From contig JAFEVB010000029.1 of NCBI GenBank assembly GCA_032629725.1, positions 1,302,001 through 1,366,000 of the forward strand: a stretch of DNA of 64,000 bases, in the 5' to 3' direction. Each line of letters starts with the position of its first letter. Within the stretch, counting starts at the first letter, position 1. The translations under genes were made by a program, and so were the position numbers. Origin of the DNA: Gremmenia infestans. Lineage: Eukaryota > Ascomycota > Leotiomycetes > Helotiales > Hamatocanthoscyphaceae. The notes below the pieces were generated by a model. That model saw nothing but the letters and a program-made list of their open reading frames with translations, was not told the DNA's origin and made no database searches. Below, in pieces: positions 1 to 11,931 of this stretch.

Positions 1-1308
1 TGCATTACGATGATGGTGCAGGCTGGAAAAAGATTGTAGGAATCGAACATAGCTCCTCTGTAACGAAAGATGATTCTATGATACAGAGAAAGACGCAGAA
101 GATGTAGAAGCCGAATCATAGACTGGCTGCAAGAATGAGTTGCAAATTGGCAGATGAAGACTTCAAACCTCGAACCAAGCACAAGTACCATCTTTTCTGT
201 TGCATTTCGCACTTCTGGTCCAGACTCCTCAAGAATTGACATGCGATGAAATGGTGGCGAGTTAGCGGCTGTGGCCCAAATCTAGAACTGACGGGACAGA
301 CGGGGTCTTGGCCGGTCCTTTATATTTCTCGCTACAGTACGTCGGCTGTCTATGCCGACCCGGTAATTTTCTGAGCTCAGATTTCGGTAGCTTTTTCTGA
401 AACAATCTAAGGTTCTGTGGAAATGAAGTAATTAGGTGGGTGGCATACAGTAGCATAGCCAAGAGCCGCCGTTGTAAAAATTTGTAGGTGTGGTTGAGAT
501 GGATAGGAAAGGAAATCGTGCGTAGAAGTTCAGGAATTCGAATTTCAAAATCTGATAAGCAGTGTTTTCTCAAATGTTACGCCGCACTCCTTTAGGAATT
601 TCTATACATCCATATTATATCTGTCTGCACGAAGCGGCTGCTAGTCACTCTATCACCTTTATATCCTCGCCTCTTTATATTTGCACTAATCCAATCATCC
701 ATCTCCGAGCCTCCGATTCCTTCTTAACAAAAAAGAGTGGACGAACATTTCACATTTCATAATTCACATAATTCACGAGAAGAGCACGAGTCACTGTAAT
801 AACCAAGCACGTGGTTCCCACCTACCCACCCAGCCGGCCGGCCTGGCTGGGCCGTTTCAAGTTAAGGGTTCGCGGGCCCGGACATGGTGATATTCGGTAA
901 CGGGCCGGATTGGCTGTACCTGAATTTACTGGATTAGGTTAAGTGTGTACCTGAGAAACTTACCCCCTGGCGCGAAATCTCGAAGAGGATCGTAGAAATG
1001 GAGAATCCCAAAAAACTTTAATATGAGGTTTAGATTGTTGGACCACGGAGAAACAGGACCGTCTCGTAGCTGCACTGTTCTGGTTCTAATGGTAGGATTA
1101 GAGGATCCACCGCGGAGTACGGTTTGAGCGAACTTTGTTTTGTACCTGCGGTGAAGAGGAAGTTAAATAGTGAGCGTTTCCCATGTATATGTTACTTTAT
1201 CTCTATCTTTATTTTATTTTATCTTTATTCCAACGTCCTTGTCTTGTTTTTAAAGAAAGTTCCAATTGAATTATTATATCTAGAATATATTCCCTTCTTC
1301 ATTTCAAA
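1..1308. other. Gene-free left edge
   Basis: No open frame here has a recognisable domain or a plausible splice structure. The stretch from about 1200 to 1300 is T-rich and directly precedes the GH45 gene, so it is probably its promoter and 5' leader. A GC-rich patch of GGCC/CCGG repeats lies near 834-856. An upstream neighbour may end to the left of the window. Confidence 0.5.
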
Positions 1309-2531
1309 ATGATGCTCCCGAGAACAACACTCCTGGCTCTCCTGCCGTTTTTCATCCAAGTCAATTCCCAATCCTCGGGTACTGGAACGACGACCAGATA
1401 TTGGGGTATGTACTTCTCCAGCATTGCATTTCCCAACATTCTTCATGCCCGGAAAATACCAAGATCTTAAACATTTTCGAACCCTTTCAAGCACACAAAA
1501 CTAACTAACTCTCCCAACCCACAGACTGCTGTAAAGCCTCCTGCAGCTGGTCAGGCAAGACAACCCTCGCCAGCGGCTCTAACCCCGTTACATCCTGCGA
1601 CGCCCAAGATAACCCGCTCACGAACTACGATGCGGTTTCCGGGTGTAACTCTGGCACAAGTTATATGTGTTCGGACCAATCGCCATGGGCCGTGTCTGAT
1701 ACCCTGAGTTATGGATTCGCAGCGACGACTATTTCGGGCGGGTCAGAATCCTCGTGGTGTTGTGCGTGCTACGAGTTGACGTTTACGTCGGGGTCGGTGC
1801 AGGGGAAGAAGATGATCGTGCAGGCTACGAACACGGGGGGTGATTTGGGGGCGAACCAGTTTGATATCGCTGTAAGTTACACCAGACATACCTACAGAAG
1901 TGATATTTTGGAAATCAATCAGTTCATTTACTAATCGGTTACTACCTAGATGCCCGGTGGCGGCTTCGGCATCTTCAATGGCTGCACCGCCGAATGGGGC
2001 ACGCCTTCCACGGGATGGGGACAGCAGTACGGCGGCATCTCAGCGCGCGCTGACTGTGACGCCTTTCCCGATAAGCTGAAGGCGGCGTGCTACTGGCGCT
2101 TCGACTGGTTTGGCAACTCGGATAATCCGGGGGTTACGTTCGAGCAGGTGGCGTGCCCGGCTGCACTGACGGCCAAGTCGGGGTGTGTGAGAGCGAGCGA
2201 TGCGATTGACGAGACGCCCACGGGAGCTTCTTCTGTGTCGACGTGGACCTCTGGTGCAGCGGCTGTTGCGGCTACTCCTGCTGTGGCTGTCGTTTCGTCG
2301 GCCGCTGAGGTCGTGGTTGAGTCTTCGTCTTCATCCTCCGTGGTCGCGGCTTCTACACCTGTTGTTGTGTCTGCGTCTGCGTCTCCGGCTGCAACGAGCA
2401 CGGTGGCTTCGTCGGGGGAGACGGTGCCTCAGTATGGCAAGTGTGGTGGGATTGGGTATACGGGGTCGACTGAGTGCGCTGCTGGGTTTACATGCAAGTG
2501 GTCGAATGCGTATTACTCGCAGTGTTTGTGA
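1309..2531 (+). CDS. Secreted endo-beta-1,4-glucanase, GH45 with C-terminal CBM1
   Basis: This gene probably encodes an extracellular endoglucanase that cuts internal bonds in cellulose. Three exons, 1309-1405, 1525-1871 and 1950-2531, join in phase to 341 residues. The first 21 residues or so form a signal peptide. Exon 1 runs into exon 2 to give the GH45 signature TRYWDCCK, whose Asp is one catalytic residue. The second catalytic Asp lies in NQFD, and the assisting Asp in NTGGD, as in the Humicola family members. A Ser/Ala/Val-rich linker of about 75 residues leads to a C-terminal cellulose-binding module, with QYGKCGGIGYTG and four cysteines ending YYSQCL. The start is the first ATG of an ATGATG pair just before the signal peptide. 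The assignment is firm. Substrate preference within GH45 cannot be read from sequence. Confidence 0.95.
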
Positions 2532-5058
2532 GGGAGAAAGAAGTATTTCGATTCTCGGCGTTGATTTTCTGACTTGGAAATCCTTGAGGGGTCCGGATTT
2601 TATTTAATGTTTAACTCTGGAGACTTGATGTTTATGGAGTGTTATCTTGCTGTCTGTAGACAGGGCTCGCAATATCTTCCTGGTGGGGAAACCGTTGCTA
2701 AGTCAAGATTTATGTATATATATTCAGTTCTGTGGCACTTCCAACTTGGAGATTTTGACTAGAAGTGAAATTCTACAAGCTTCACATTTTTACAACGTGG
2801 TTTATTGTTCAATTGTGGGTGGTATTTGGTATACTGAAGCAGAATATGGTTCATTGATATGCAATTAATACTGCTTTGTAATAACTGGTCTGTTTTGTCC
2901 ACTTTTTAGATCAGACCGGGCCTCCGACTTTCATCGACTATTCCTAGAACTAGATTAGTCTGCCCAGACATGGAGGCCAGGAGAAGGTATTTCAGCCTCT
3001 AGTTGTTCAAAACATTGATCAAGAGCGTGTTGAAGCGGTACAACGATTGATAGAATAATGTTTGAATCGTCCGACTAGACATAAAGAAATACATTCGTGG
3101 TTTCTGTCAAGGAACTGACTAGCCCGCCCAGACCCGCGGAGAGCCGTCAGGACAAGTGATGTTTTGTCTATAGCCCATGACATTACATTGATCATGAAAC
3201 TTAAAATATTGCTTGGCTCTGCGCGCGATGATTCTTGGTTATACAAAGTGTGTGATATGGAGAGTTCACAGCTAAAGTATTGAAGATAGTTCAAGCCAAC
3301 TAGCCAGAATGCCTTCCAATATCGGTGGGCTGGGCCTGCGACGTGCAATAAAGGTTGGGATTTTCAAAATGAATCTTACTAAAGCACAGGGAAACAAGAG
3401 TAGCACTTTCAGAAGAGAGGAGCTATACGGAGTAGTAGTTTCGTAGTTCCAACTAGCCAGCTAAGCACTAGCTAGTCAGCCACTGTTCAGCCAGTGGTCA
3501 GTCAGTCAGCCAGCCAAAAAGTGCGATGTGCAACAAAAAGAGGAAAACTGCTGAAAAAGGACATGAAGCTCGGATGAACTTCTGTCGGGCGGCTGTCAGC
3601 ATCCAGCCCAGTCCATTTTGTTGACTGGAATTTGCGATTTGCAACAAAGACATGTAGACTCGATAGCACTAGGCACAAACGGACGTAAATGTCGCTCCTC
3701 GCTCCTTCCAGGCAAGTATGATTTATCATTCGATTCTACCGAGTAGATAAAATTCATGCGACTCAATAAAAACAAACCTATTAATAAAGGATCTGGTGAA
3801 AAGGAAAAAAAAAGAAAAGCTGACTCGAAAGACTCGACTGGACTCATAAAGGGGAAGGGGAAGGCGAAGGCGCAGCAGAACTGGACCCAATAATATCAAG
3901 ACTTCGTATTGAACCCCACTCACCCCACTTCATCTCACCCCCACCAATGAGGATCCCCCACGGATTGCTGAAACAAGGAACGGTCTTGCAGCCTTATCTC
4001 TAAGGATAGGTTGCAGTACAGTAGGATTCAGGGGCAAAGAAAGGAGGAAGAGGGATTCAATGCAATGCTTGAAAAGGTGAAATAAAGCGATAACTTTATC
4101 ACATCTACATCTTTACCTTACCTACCTAGGTTTTGCATCGGAAACTTGCTTCGGTCCGTCCGAGGTATACTTATTTAGTCTAGTTCACCTAGTTCACCGT
4201 AAATACAGTACTGTATACCTACGGAGGTAAATCCCTCCCTTCGCGCCAAAGTAGAAAATGTTTTCCTCGTGATGACGCAACAGTTGGAAACGAGGCGTCG
4301 ATTTGAGGTCTTGGCATATCCACAGCCAAGCTGTGTAACTCTCCATAAAAACCCATAAAAACCCATAAAAACCCATAAATCTTCCGTATCGAGTTCATCA
4401 GCTGGCTCTGCAGCCAATGGGGAAAAGCATCAAGTATTTTCTGGCGGATACAGTACTTATGGACCTGCGAGTGACGTGCGCAGGGGGCTCCGGTCCAGTC
4501 CAGTCCACGAATACCCGGCGCCATCCAGGAGTCGAAGCGGGTACCTCGAAACATTTTTGGTCTATTTTGATGTAGATTGGAAGCAGATCCAACACAAATA
4601 TCGACCGATTCGATGCATGCATTTATTTACAGTTGAGATCTTGTGCATCTTAACTCCATCCATCCATATCTCCACCCTCACCTCCACCTCCACCTCTACT
4701 TCCACCTCCATTACCAACTTTCCTTTCGTCCTTCTACTCTGCCTCTTCTTTCATACATCCACACATTGTTTGTTAGGCGACACCACACTCGCTTTCCCTC
4801 CTCAATTCCCCATACAAGCTTCACATGCAATAGGATAGGATACCTTCGTTGCACCAGCCAGCTGTTGATCTCTGTTGTATCCTGATACTTCGTATATCAA
4901 TTCGGTCGTTGGAGAAGACCCCGTCTTTACTATCATCAAAGGACTGCTGGGCGGCCAATTTCTTTGTTCCCCCAGGAAATCCTTTTAATTTCGCCAAAAC
5001 CATCAATACACGAAATATCTCGAACCACAACATCTTTCTCCTCCTTATCTCCTACGCA
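2532..5058. other. Long intergenic region with simple repeats
   Basis: No gene is recognised in these 2.5 kb. The first few hundred bases probably contain the GH45 3' UTR. A CAG/CCAG-rich patch lies around 3450-3515. A 10-bp tandem repeat (ACCCATAAAA type) lies at 4343-4379. A pyrimidine-rich tract with repeated CCACCT lies at about 4655-4720 and probably belongs to the promoter of the downstream channel gene. Frames open in this region are shadows of the repeats. Confidence 0.5.
4343..4379. repeat. 10-bp tandem repeat
   Basis: About 3.7 copies of a 10-bp unit (CCATAAAAAC) follow each other without mismatches until the last base. The unit is not a multiple of three, so the Gly/Phe-rich frames it creates on the minus strand are not evidence of coding. 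It is a neutral minisatellite as far as can be seen. Confidence 0.9.
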
Positions 5059-8000
5059 ATGTCGAGTCCTGTAAACGAAAGGGGACAATCCTCCTTCCCG
5101 GCATTCGCTCCCAACTACGAGGAAGAGAATGCATACCAACGCTCCTCAGACGAGGATCGCACTCTGCGGAACGACGAAGCTGAAGAGGCCGACGATCCCC
5201 TCCTTTATCACGATATGGATAGGGACGATATAGACCACAACCACCTGCGTACGACTACAAGCTATATCGATGGGCCGGATCGCATTGGCAAAGAAGCACG
5301 CGGTCTGTCTCCTTCAATGTCCGTATCCCAGCAGAGGGCAGCATCCCGGCGGCAAGAAGATGATCTTGCAGTGCTCCGCGCCGAACGGGTGGCATCGAAT
5401 ACTACCAATCAAGTGAGCATAACCAGATCGAAATCCATACACCGTTCCAGATCGCGTACAGTTGCAGAGCCCATTGACGATTTCGATGTTGGAACTACAC
5501 CCATACACGAGAAGACAAGGGTCTATCAACCGCCAGCACACCCCACCACCAAGTTCTCCAAACTATTCAAGAAGATCCATAATTCCAGTTGGATGGTTCG
5601 GTACTTTTTTTATATTTCACCAGTCACGATCCTCCTACTCATTCCAATGCTACTCGGGCTTCTGTTGTTTAAACAGACTGCTGTTGGTGGGGTCAAGCTC
5701 TTTTGGTTTGGAATCTGGCTGGAAATCGTTTGGTTGACACTATGGGCGGGAAGAGTACGTCCTCCTTCCTTCGTGGTCTGTTGTTGGTGTACTGACATAC
5801 TATTAGATTATCGCCAAATGTATTCCCTACCCAATGGGTCTCGTCTCCAGTATTTTTACCAACAACAGCAAGAAATGGAGAGATCTTGGAAAGCAACTCG
5901 AAGTTCCAGCAACCATCTTCTTCTGGTGCCTTGCCGTCGAAATCTCTTTCCTACCTACAATGAAAAATCATCATATAGACGGCAATAAAACTACGAAAGG
6001 TTGGGAGAAGACTGTTAACAAGATCATTATTTCCATATTCATCGGATCTGTCCTGAATTTCGTAGAAAAGATCATCATCCAGCTCATTGCCATCAGCTTC
6101 CATCTCAGGACATATGCCGACCGGATTGAGGTCAACAAGTTTCAAATATCTAGCTTAACCAAGCTTTATACTTACTCGAAAGATAAAATCGCCATGGATG
6201 ATGAAGAGTTCGAGGTCAAGAATGATACCGGCCCATCGTCTGGAACTAGAACGCCCATGGCATATGTGAACGCGGCGCAGAAGAGAACACGTCATGTTTT
6301 CAACAGAGTTGGAGATGTCGCTGGAAGAGTTGCCGGGGACTTTACCGGAAAACAAGTCAAAGGCAGTACCCATCCAAGTCAAGTGTAAGAACGTCCTTTC
6401 TATTATCAATCACAACTAACGCTCTTAGAATAATCCAGCTTCTGGGTAACACGACTGGCTCCCAGGTCTTGGCCCGTCGACTCTATCGTACTTTCGTCCA
6501 CGAAGACTCCGAAACCATTTTTAGTGACGACCTGAGAGCCGCATTCGACAATGATGACGAGGCTGATGCAGCATTTACCATGTTTGATAAGGACCTTAAT
6601 GGGGATATTTCCATGGAGGAACTTGAGGCCGTCTGTGTTGAAATTGGCCGCGAACGTAAAGCCATCACTGCTTCTCTGAAAGATCTCGACTCGGTCGTTT
6701 CAAAGCTTGACGACGTATTCCTGTTCGCCGTGTTTGTAGTCACAATCATTGTTTTCGTATCTCTTATCTCGACGTCTGCGTCGGGTGTACTGACATCGCT
6801 TGGCTCGTCTCTGCTTGCTCTGTCATGGTTATTTTCTGCCACCGCACAAGAGTTTCTGCAGTCTTGCATCTTCGTTTTCGTCAAGCATCCTTTCGATGTG
6901 GGAGACCGAGTCACGATTTACGGAAATACTGGATCTATGCTGAAAGGCGACGATTACTTTGTCAAGGAAATTAGTCTCCTGTATACCGAATTCAAGAAGA
7001 TGGAAGGTCACGTTGTTCAGGCGCCAAACAGTTACTTGAACACACTTTTCATTCTCAACCAACGCCGATCCGGAGGACTTGCTGAAGCTGTTCCTGTCAC
7101 TATTAAGTTCGGCACCAGCTTGGAACAACTCGAAACGCTTCATAAGCGGCTACTTGAGTTCGTCACGTCCGAGAACCGCGAGTACCAAAAGAACATTCTC
7201 ACCGAGTTGACTACTATTTACGAAGCTCATTCTATCACCATGAACGTTGTTTTCTTCTACAAATCCAACTGGCAAAACGAGGTCCTGCGTATGCAACGCC
7301 GCAACAAGTTCATCTGTGCTTTGATGATCACTATGGAAGAGATTGGTATGGAGGGTCCACGTATGCGTCTTGCTGGTGCTCAACCCAACTTCCCAATGTA
7401 TCTGCAGGGAGCATATCCCGAGCCTACGGCTACCAACGAGAATCAAAATCCAGGAGGACCAGGACCAGGACCCCGTTCAGGTTCCTTGGCACGCGAACGA
7501 GATCCCGCCTTTGTTGAACGCCAAACGAGCATTTCTGGCCAACCACTCAACCACCATCCTTCTATCCTCCGCAACAGAGCTGGTACTAGTAACAGTCGTC
7601 ACCGAGGAGAATCAATCTCAGCAATGGGCAAGCGTGTTGATTTCTCTCTCGGCATGTCCGCCATCTCTTCGGGTGCCGACTTTGGTGATGTGTTTGATGA
7701 TCCAAAGCCACGTCTTCCAACTCCGAAGATTACTACCACCACACCATCGCCAGGACCAAGTAGAACTTCGAGGGACACAAGGCTTAGTGAAGATGGTTCT
7801 GCTCTGACTAAAACCACCAGCCGTGACAGTGAGATGAGTAAATCACAGGGCGGCACCAGCGGCGGCCGCCGCAATCGTTTCTTCAATCGCGGCCGAAGCA
7901 AGCTTGGCACCTCGGAAGAAGGGACCAGTCTCGATGACCTCGAAGCCGGCACCCGGGATATCAGAGCGGCCGATATGCCGGACATTCCTGAAGCCTCTGG

Positions 8001-8232
8001 TTCCAATACTGTCAACTGGGATCTGGAAACTGAACAGTTGATGCATGGAGATGACTCGAGGGGTAGAAACAGGGGCGACACCTTCGAGTCGGTGGGTAGT
8101 ACACCTATGGATCCTAGGACTGGAATTGTAAGTCCGCAGGCCATCGCGAGTGATGGTGCGCTGGAGAGAGGAGATATACCGATAAGTGCGCCGAGAAGGG
8201 CGATGACGCAGGAGAGCAGCAAGCGTGCGTAA
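5059..8232 (+). CDS. MscS-type mechanosensitive ion channel with EF-hand
   Basis: This is a fungal MscS-family channel of the kind represented by S. pombe Msy1/Msy2, which act in the ER membrane in hypo-osmotic calcium control. Exons 5059-5754, 5807-6384 and 6429-8232 join in phase to 1025 residues, a normal length. The N-terminal 170 residues are polar. Membrane segments follow at about 185-240, 265-285 and 310-345. An EF-hand loop, DKDLNGDISMEE, lies near residue 477. The pore-lining helix and MscS beta domain cover about 519-700 and include FDVGDRVTIYG. The last 300 residues are Ser/Pro/Gly-rich and look disordered. The start ATG at 5059 opens the conserved polar region; the frame is open 210 bases further upstream, but that part looks like 5' UTR. 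Calcium gating is inferred from the EF-hand only. Confidence 0.92.
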
Positions 8233-8838
8233 ATATGAGTGAGAGATACTCGTATATAGACAGATAGATTTTGACCTTAGCGGGAGTTTTGCAGTGGAGG
8301 GCCACTTAAGATGAGATGAATAGAAGGCCACATAGCGGTATAATGGATTAGAAAGATCCACAGCGTTTACTGCACAGGATAGAGGAGTAATAATATGAAT
8401 ATTTTAACACATTTACTATGGCAACGCAGTGAATTGTGGATGGAACTGACTGTTTGCACCGCCTTCAAAACTTGCAACTTTTACTTTATCTATTCTTCCT
8501 CACTAATATCAAGACTTCACACAGCAATAACAATGCGGCTCTTCTCGTATTTCACTGGGTATAGAGTCAGCTCTAGCTCTCAGATCTCACCCCTACCGCT
8601 GAATGGCGCGGCCCCTGGTAGCGCACAGACCACCAACGCGACTTCCCTCGAAACCTCCAAGACGCTTCAGTACACACGAAGCCAGATCCTCCACAGGCCT
8701 CGCTCCTCTCATCCTCCTCGCACAACCTCCCTTCGAGTCTCCCGCAAACTCTCCAAGTTCTCAGCTTCCTCCCCATGTCCTCAACCACCAGCTGACGCCT
8801 GCCAATTGTATGTACAAGTACAATTTGACACCTTCATC
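8233..8838. other. Intergenic / probable 5' UTR of the ELMO gene
   Basis: These 606 bases hold the channel gene 3' end and the leader of the ELMO gene. The downstream frame stays open back to about 8395 with an upstream in-frame ATG at 8533. The encoded stretch is Ser/Thr/Pro-rich and unlike the domain that follows, so I treat it as untranslated or as an optional extension. Confidence 0.45.
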
Positions 8839-10896
8839 ATGGACGCAGCCGACATCCCCTCCCTCCTCTCGCGCCTCAGCAGTGATGAAGACGCCCTGCG
8901 CAAAATGGCCGTCTTCAAACTGCAGAGCAGCATCAATGACCCCTCCTTCGCCGACCTCTTCATCGCCTCCAATGGCCTAACAATCCTGCGCCGCCTCATC
9001 ATGAATACCGGCGGCAACACCCTCGCCTACTCCCTGCAATCGCTCACGCGCTTACTGGAAGTCGATATGGGCTGGGAGATCTTCGAGACCTCTGGCAGCG
9101 GGGAGTTGGTAGAACGGGTCGTGGAACTTATTGTTACGCATCCGCTGGTCAATATCCTGCGCGGCGCCATGAGTATCCTCGTTGCCATTGTGTCACATCC
9201 GCAGAACAAAGCTGAACCGGGAGCGTTTGGGTTCAGGGCATTGAAACCGGCCGTCGCGGTATATCCACAGTTCTTTGAGATGGTGGTTAGCCAGTTGAAT
9301 AGTGCGGATCATGCGCTGTGCGCGAACGCGCTCATGCTTCTCAATGCGCTGATGCGGGATTCCGTCAAAGGCGGCCCGGGGGAAGAGTGGCCAAAGTTCA
9401 TTAAGCGGTTACAGGATCTGGGCGTCATCAAAGCGGTATATGTACTGATGCAGAGTTCGGCACTGCAGGATCTGGCGCATCCTTTGCTTGACTTCCAGGC
9501 ATTGACGAAAGTGCTACTGAGGAAGTGGAGGGATGTCAAGGTTGATCTGGAGAAACCAGAACATAGACGGGCGCTGAAAGGATTACATTTGGCGAGTGCA
9601 CCGGAGCGAAAGGAGAATGGGGTTCAGAGGGCGGAGGAGCTGGCTACTGCGAATGATAAGACGAAGGGAAGTCGAAGGCATAATCCGGAGAAATGGCGGA
9701 GATTGGGCTTTGAGACTGAGAGTCCAGCGTGGGAGTTCGACCAAACGGGCTTCTTGGGCATGATGGACCTCACGGATTACGTGCGAAAGCATGAAGATGG
9801 ATTTCAGAAGCTATTACTGGAGCAGAGTTCGAAGCCAATGCATGAACGGTGTCCGATTGCAAGAGCCAGTTTAGCAGTCACTGTTATTCTGTACGAGCAT
9901 TTCGAGGTCGATAAGAGCGATGTCAATGATGCGAGGAGCTATTTGGTTTTGGATGGGATGAAAAACTACGACAAAATCTTCCGCCCTTTGCTGTTACAAT
10001 GGTCAAGACTACATACAGCTTCTTTGCAGGCGTTCTTTAGGTTGTGGAAGTCGACGGGGGCTGAACAAGCTGATTTCGATAAAGTAGCTGAGCTGGTCCG
10101 TATTCTGATTGAGCAAGTTGTTGGCCAAGCATCGCGGACCGTCGACGTTCAGGAAGTGGAAGAAGAACTTGCCGATTTTGAATACGCGCGCCTGAGAGAA
10201 TTGCAAATGGAGATATTGGAGTTGACATTTGAGGATGAATGGGGTCAGCATCTCCATCAAGTCCGAGACGAACTCAAACGGGAGGCCCTGCAATTTGTCA
10301 AAGAACAACGCATTCGCTCACTACTTCAAGGGGCTTGGTTCCCGCGCTCGAATTCTTCTAGGGATGGGCGGTCAAGTTGGAGATTTGTCAAACTATCGCA
10401 CAATAGGCGCTTTCTCCATTACGCGGATTTCATGACACAGAGTAAACAAGACCCACTACTCGACGAACTCCACGAGAAAATCGACCTCAGCACCATATCT
10501 TCGGTAGTATCAAATGTCTCTGCTTCCAACGAATCATCATCTTCTGTTTCATCATCGTCAACAGTCACAAAACAAAACTCGACAACGACGAAAATCACCA
10601 TAAATTCCTTCATTACCTCGGATTCTAGTTCCGGCGCAGGCGATAAGGAAAGAGCGATACTTACATTGATGCCGATATCTCATAGTAGTGCAAGTGAATG
10701 GCTCGATGGTTTGCTGATGCTGCTTAATCAAGCGCCTATTACGGCGGAGACGAATAAACTTGTTGCGTTGGTCGGGGAGTATGGGTTGAAGATCCGCTTG
10801 TTGAATGTTAGGGAGGATGGTAGGGGAAATCGGGAGGGTGGAGGAGTTGTTCCTGGACGGGAGGGCGTTGATGAGGAGTATTGGTTTGAGGTTTGA
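8839..10896 (+). CDS. ELMO/CED-12-like engulfment and motility protein
   Basis: This single-exon gene encodes 685 residues. The N-terminal 260 residues are alpha-helical and armadillo-like (LLSRLSSDEDALRKMAVFKL onward). An ELMO domain begins near residue 287 with the typical LGFETESPAWEFDQTGFLG. A PH-like domain starts near 486 (RIRSLLQGAWFP, then WRFVKLSHNRRFLHYADF) and ends close to the C terminus, with an inserted Ser-rich low-complexity loop. The order of helical repeat, ELMO and PH matches animal ELMO/CED-12, partners of DOCK-type guanine exchange factors for Rac. A role in Rac signalling and polarised growth in this fungus is inferred. The start at 8839 was chosen because the conserved sequence begins there. 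Confidence 0.85.
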   Translation: MDAADIPSLLSRLSSDEDALRKMAVFKLQSSINDPSFADLFIASNGLTILRRLIMNTGGNTLAYSLQSLTRLLEVDMGWEIFETSGSGELVERVVELIVTHPLVNILRGAMSILVAIVSHPQNKAEPGAFGFRALKPAVAVYPQFFEMVVSQLNSADHALCANALMLLNALMRDSVKGGPGEEWPKFIKRLQDLGVIKAVYVLMQSSALQDLAHPLLDFQALTKVLLRKWRDVKVDLEKPEHRRALKGLHLASAPERKENGVQRAEELATANDKTKGSRRHNPEKWRRLGFETESPAWEFDQTGFLGMMDLTDYVRKHEDGFQKLLLEQSSKPMHERCPIARASLAVTVILYEHFEVDKSDVNDARSYLVLDGMKNYDKIFRPLLLQWSRLHTASLQAFFRLWKSTGAEQADFDKVAELVRILIEQVVGQASRTVDVQEVEEELADFEYARLRELQMEILELTFEDEWGQHLHQVRDELKREALQFVKEQRIRSLLQGAWFPRSNSSRDGRSSWRFVKLSHNRRFLHYADFMTQSKQDPLLDELHEKIDLSTISSVVSNVSASNESSSSVSSSSTVTKQNSTTTKITINSFITSDSSSGAGDKERAILTLMPISHSSASEWLDGLLMLLNQAPITAETNKLVALVGEYGLKIRLLNVREDGRGNREGGGVVPGREGVDEEYWFEV

Positions 10897-11382
10897 GGTT
10901 TGGAGTTTGGCTTGAAGCTTGGCTTGAAGCTTGTGTTTTGTGTTCAATGTTGGGGAGGTTGGATGAGTAGTTTGTGTGCGTGTTTGATACCCCTTTTCAT
11001 ATGAGTGTTTTAGTGTTGGATTAGAGCTTATAAGAGTTGGAATTAGAATTCAGCGAGAGAAACAGAGAAACCTAGCTATGTTATGGTATATATAGCATAC
11101 CTTAGCATAGCTGAAAAACAAATAGATTTAAAAGCAGAACATACATCCTACCCTATCTTTAACCTTCTCCTTGTTAGGCTGGTGTCTAACGTGCTCGGTA
11201 CCAATATTTGAATTCTCTGGGCCACCAAACTTAGTTGCCGTCGCCCGTGACTCATGTGAGCAACTCTCTTTGCAGTGCCCTCTTTAAAACCAAATATTAT
11301 TCTTCAAGCAATCCAGATTATTCGTCCAGTTCTGGCATATATTGTGACCAGCAAAACTTTCCCGCAGTATAAAGAGAGCTAG
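10897..11382. other. Intergenic
   Basis: No gene is seen. The first part repeats GAGGTTTGGAGTTTGGCTTGAAGCTT-like words and is probably 3' UTR of the ELMO gene. Confidence 0.4.
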
Positions 11383-11931
11383 ACTAGAAATCCACCTCCA
11401 TCTGCAATCTTTCACAACGAAGAACCAGCAGCCAGACGAAAGACAAAATGCCAAACAGGTCACTCACTCCCCACAGCGCCTAGAGATATACATATCCAAC
11501 CCTGCCTCATACTATTCAACGGCTTCCCCGGCGTCGGCAAGTTAACAATTGCCAAAGCCGTCCAAGCAGTATTGAAGGAGGCGAAAATCCCCACACGCCT
11601 CATCGACACCCACGTCCTCATCGACGCCGCGCAGGCCATCGAACCCGGTCGCACGCCCGCGCACTATGCGTTGAGGAGCGGGATTCGGAAGGTGGCGTTC
11701 GAGGGGCTGAAGAATATAGAAGGCGGGGTTGTTATCCTGATGACGGCGTGTTTGGGCGCTAACGAACTGGAGAGGGGGGTTTGGGGGGAGGTTGTGGGCC
11801 GGGCGCGGGCGAGGGGCCTGGGGTGCGTGGTTGTTGAGGTGGGGATGGGGATGGGGATGGGGATTAGGCAGGTGAGGTTGGATACGACGGATTTGGAGGT
11901 CGAGGGGGTGGGGGGTGGAGAGGGTTTTTGA
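11383..11931 (+). pseudogene. Degenerate P-loop (adenylate-kinase-like) gene
   Basis: The frame contains a clear Walker A region, ILFNGFPGVGKLTIAKAV, followed by LIDTHVLIDAAQAIEP and a helix resembling the small fungal AAA/adenylate-kinase-like ATPases. The frame is open from 11383 but has no ATG before 11572, which lies after the Walker motif. The best-placed ATG, at 11448, is in another frame and reaches a stop after 11 codons; only a 25-bp intron could link them, which is too short. The C terminus is replaced by a GATGGG expansion (11841-11862) and a short Val/Gly-rich tail, about half the length expected for the family. I read this as a decayed gene. A sequencing indel, or an upstream exon I did not recognise, are the alternatives. 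Confidence 0.55.
11841..11862 (+). repeat. (GGGGAT)4 repeat, G-quadruplex-type motif
   Basis: Four runs of four G are separated by AT spacers (11841-44, 11847-50, 11853-56 and 11859-62). This fits the intramolecular G-quadruplex pattern. In the decayed kinase-like frame it encodes alternating Gly-Met. Confidence 0.85.

Noticed and set aside
30..60. tRNA B-box-like word on the minus strand (TGTTCGATTCC)
   Set aside because: The flanking bases do not form a T-arm stem (two of five pairs fail) and no acceptor stem or A box is found.
2200..2607. Arg/Leu-rich frame overlapping the GH45 gene
   Set aside because: It is a shifted reading of the Ser/Val/Ala-rich linker and CBM; the GH45 frame carries all motifs.
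4175..4420. Gly/Phe-rich minus-strand frames
   Set aside because: They come from the 10-bp tandem repeat at 4343-4379, which creates open frames in all phases.
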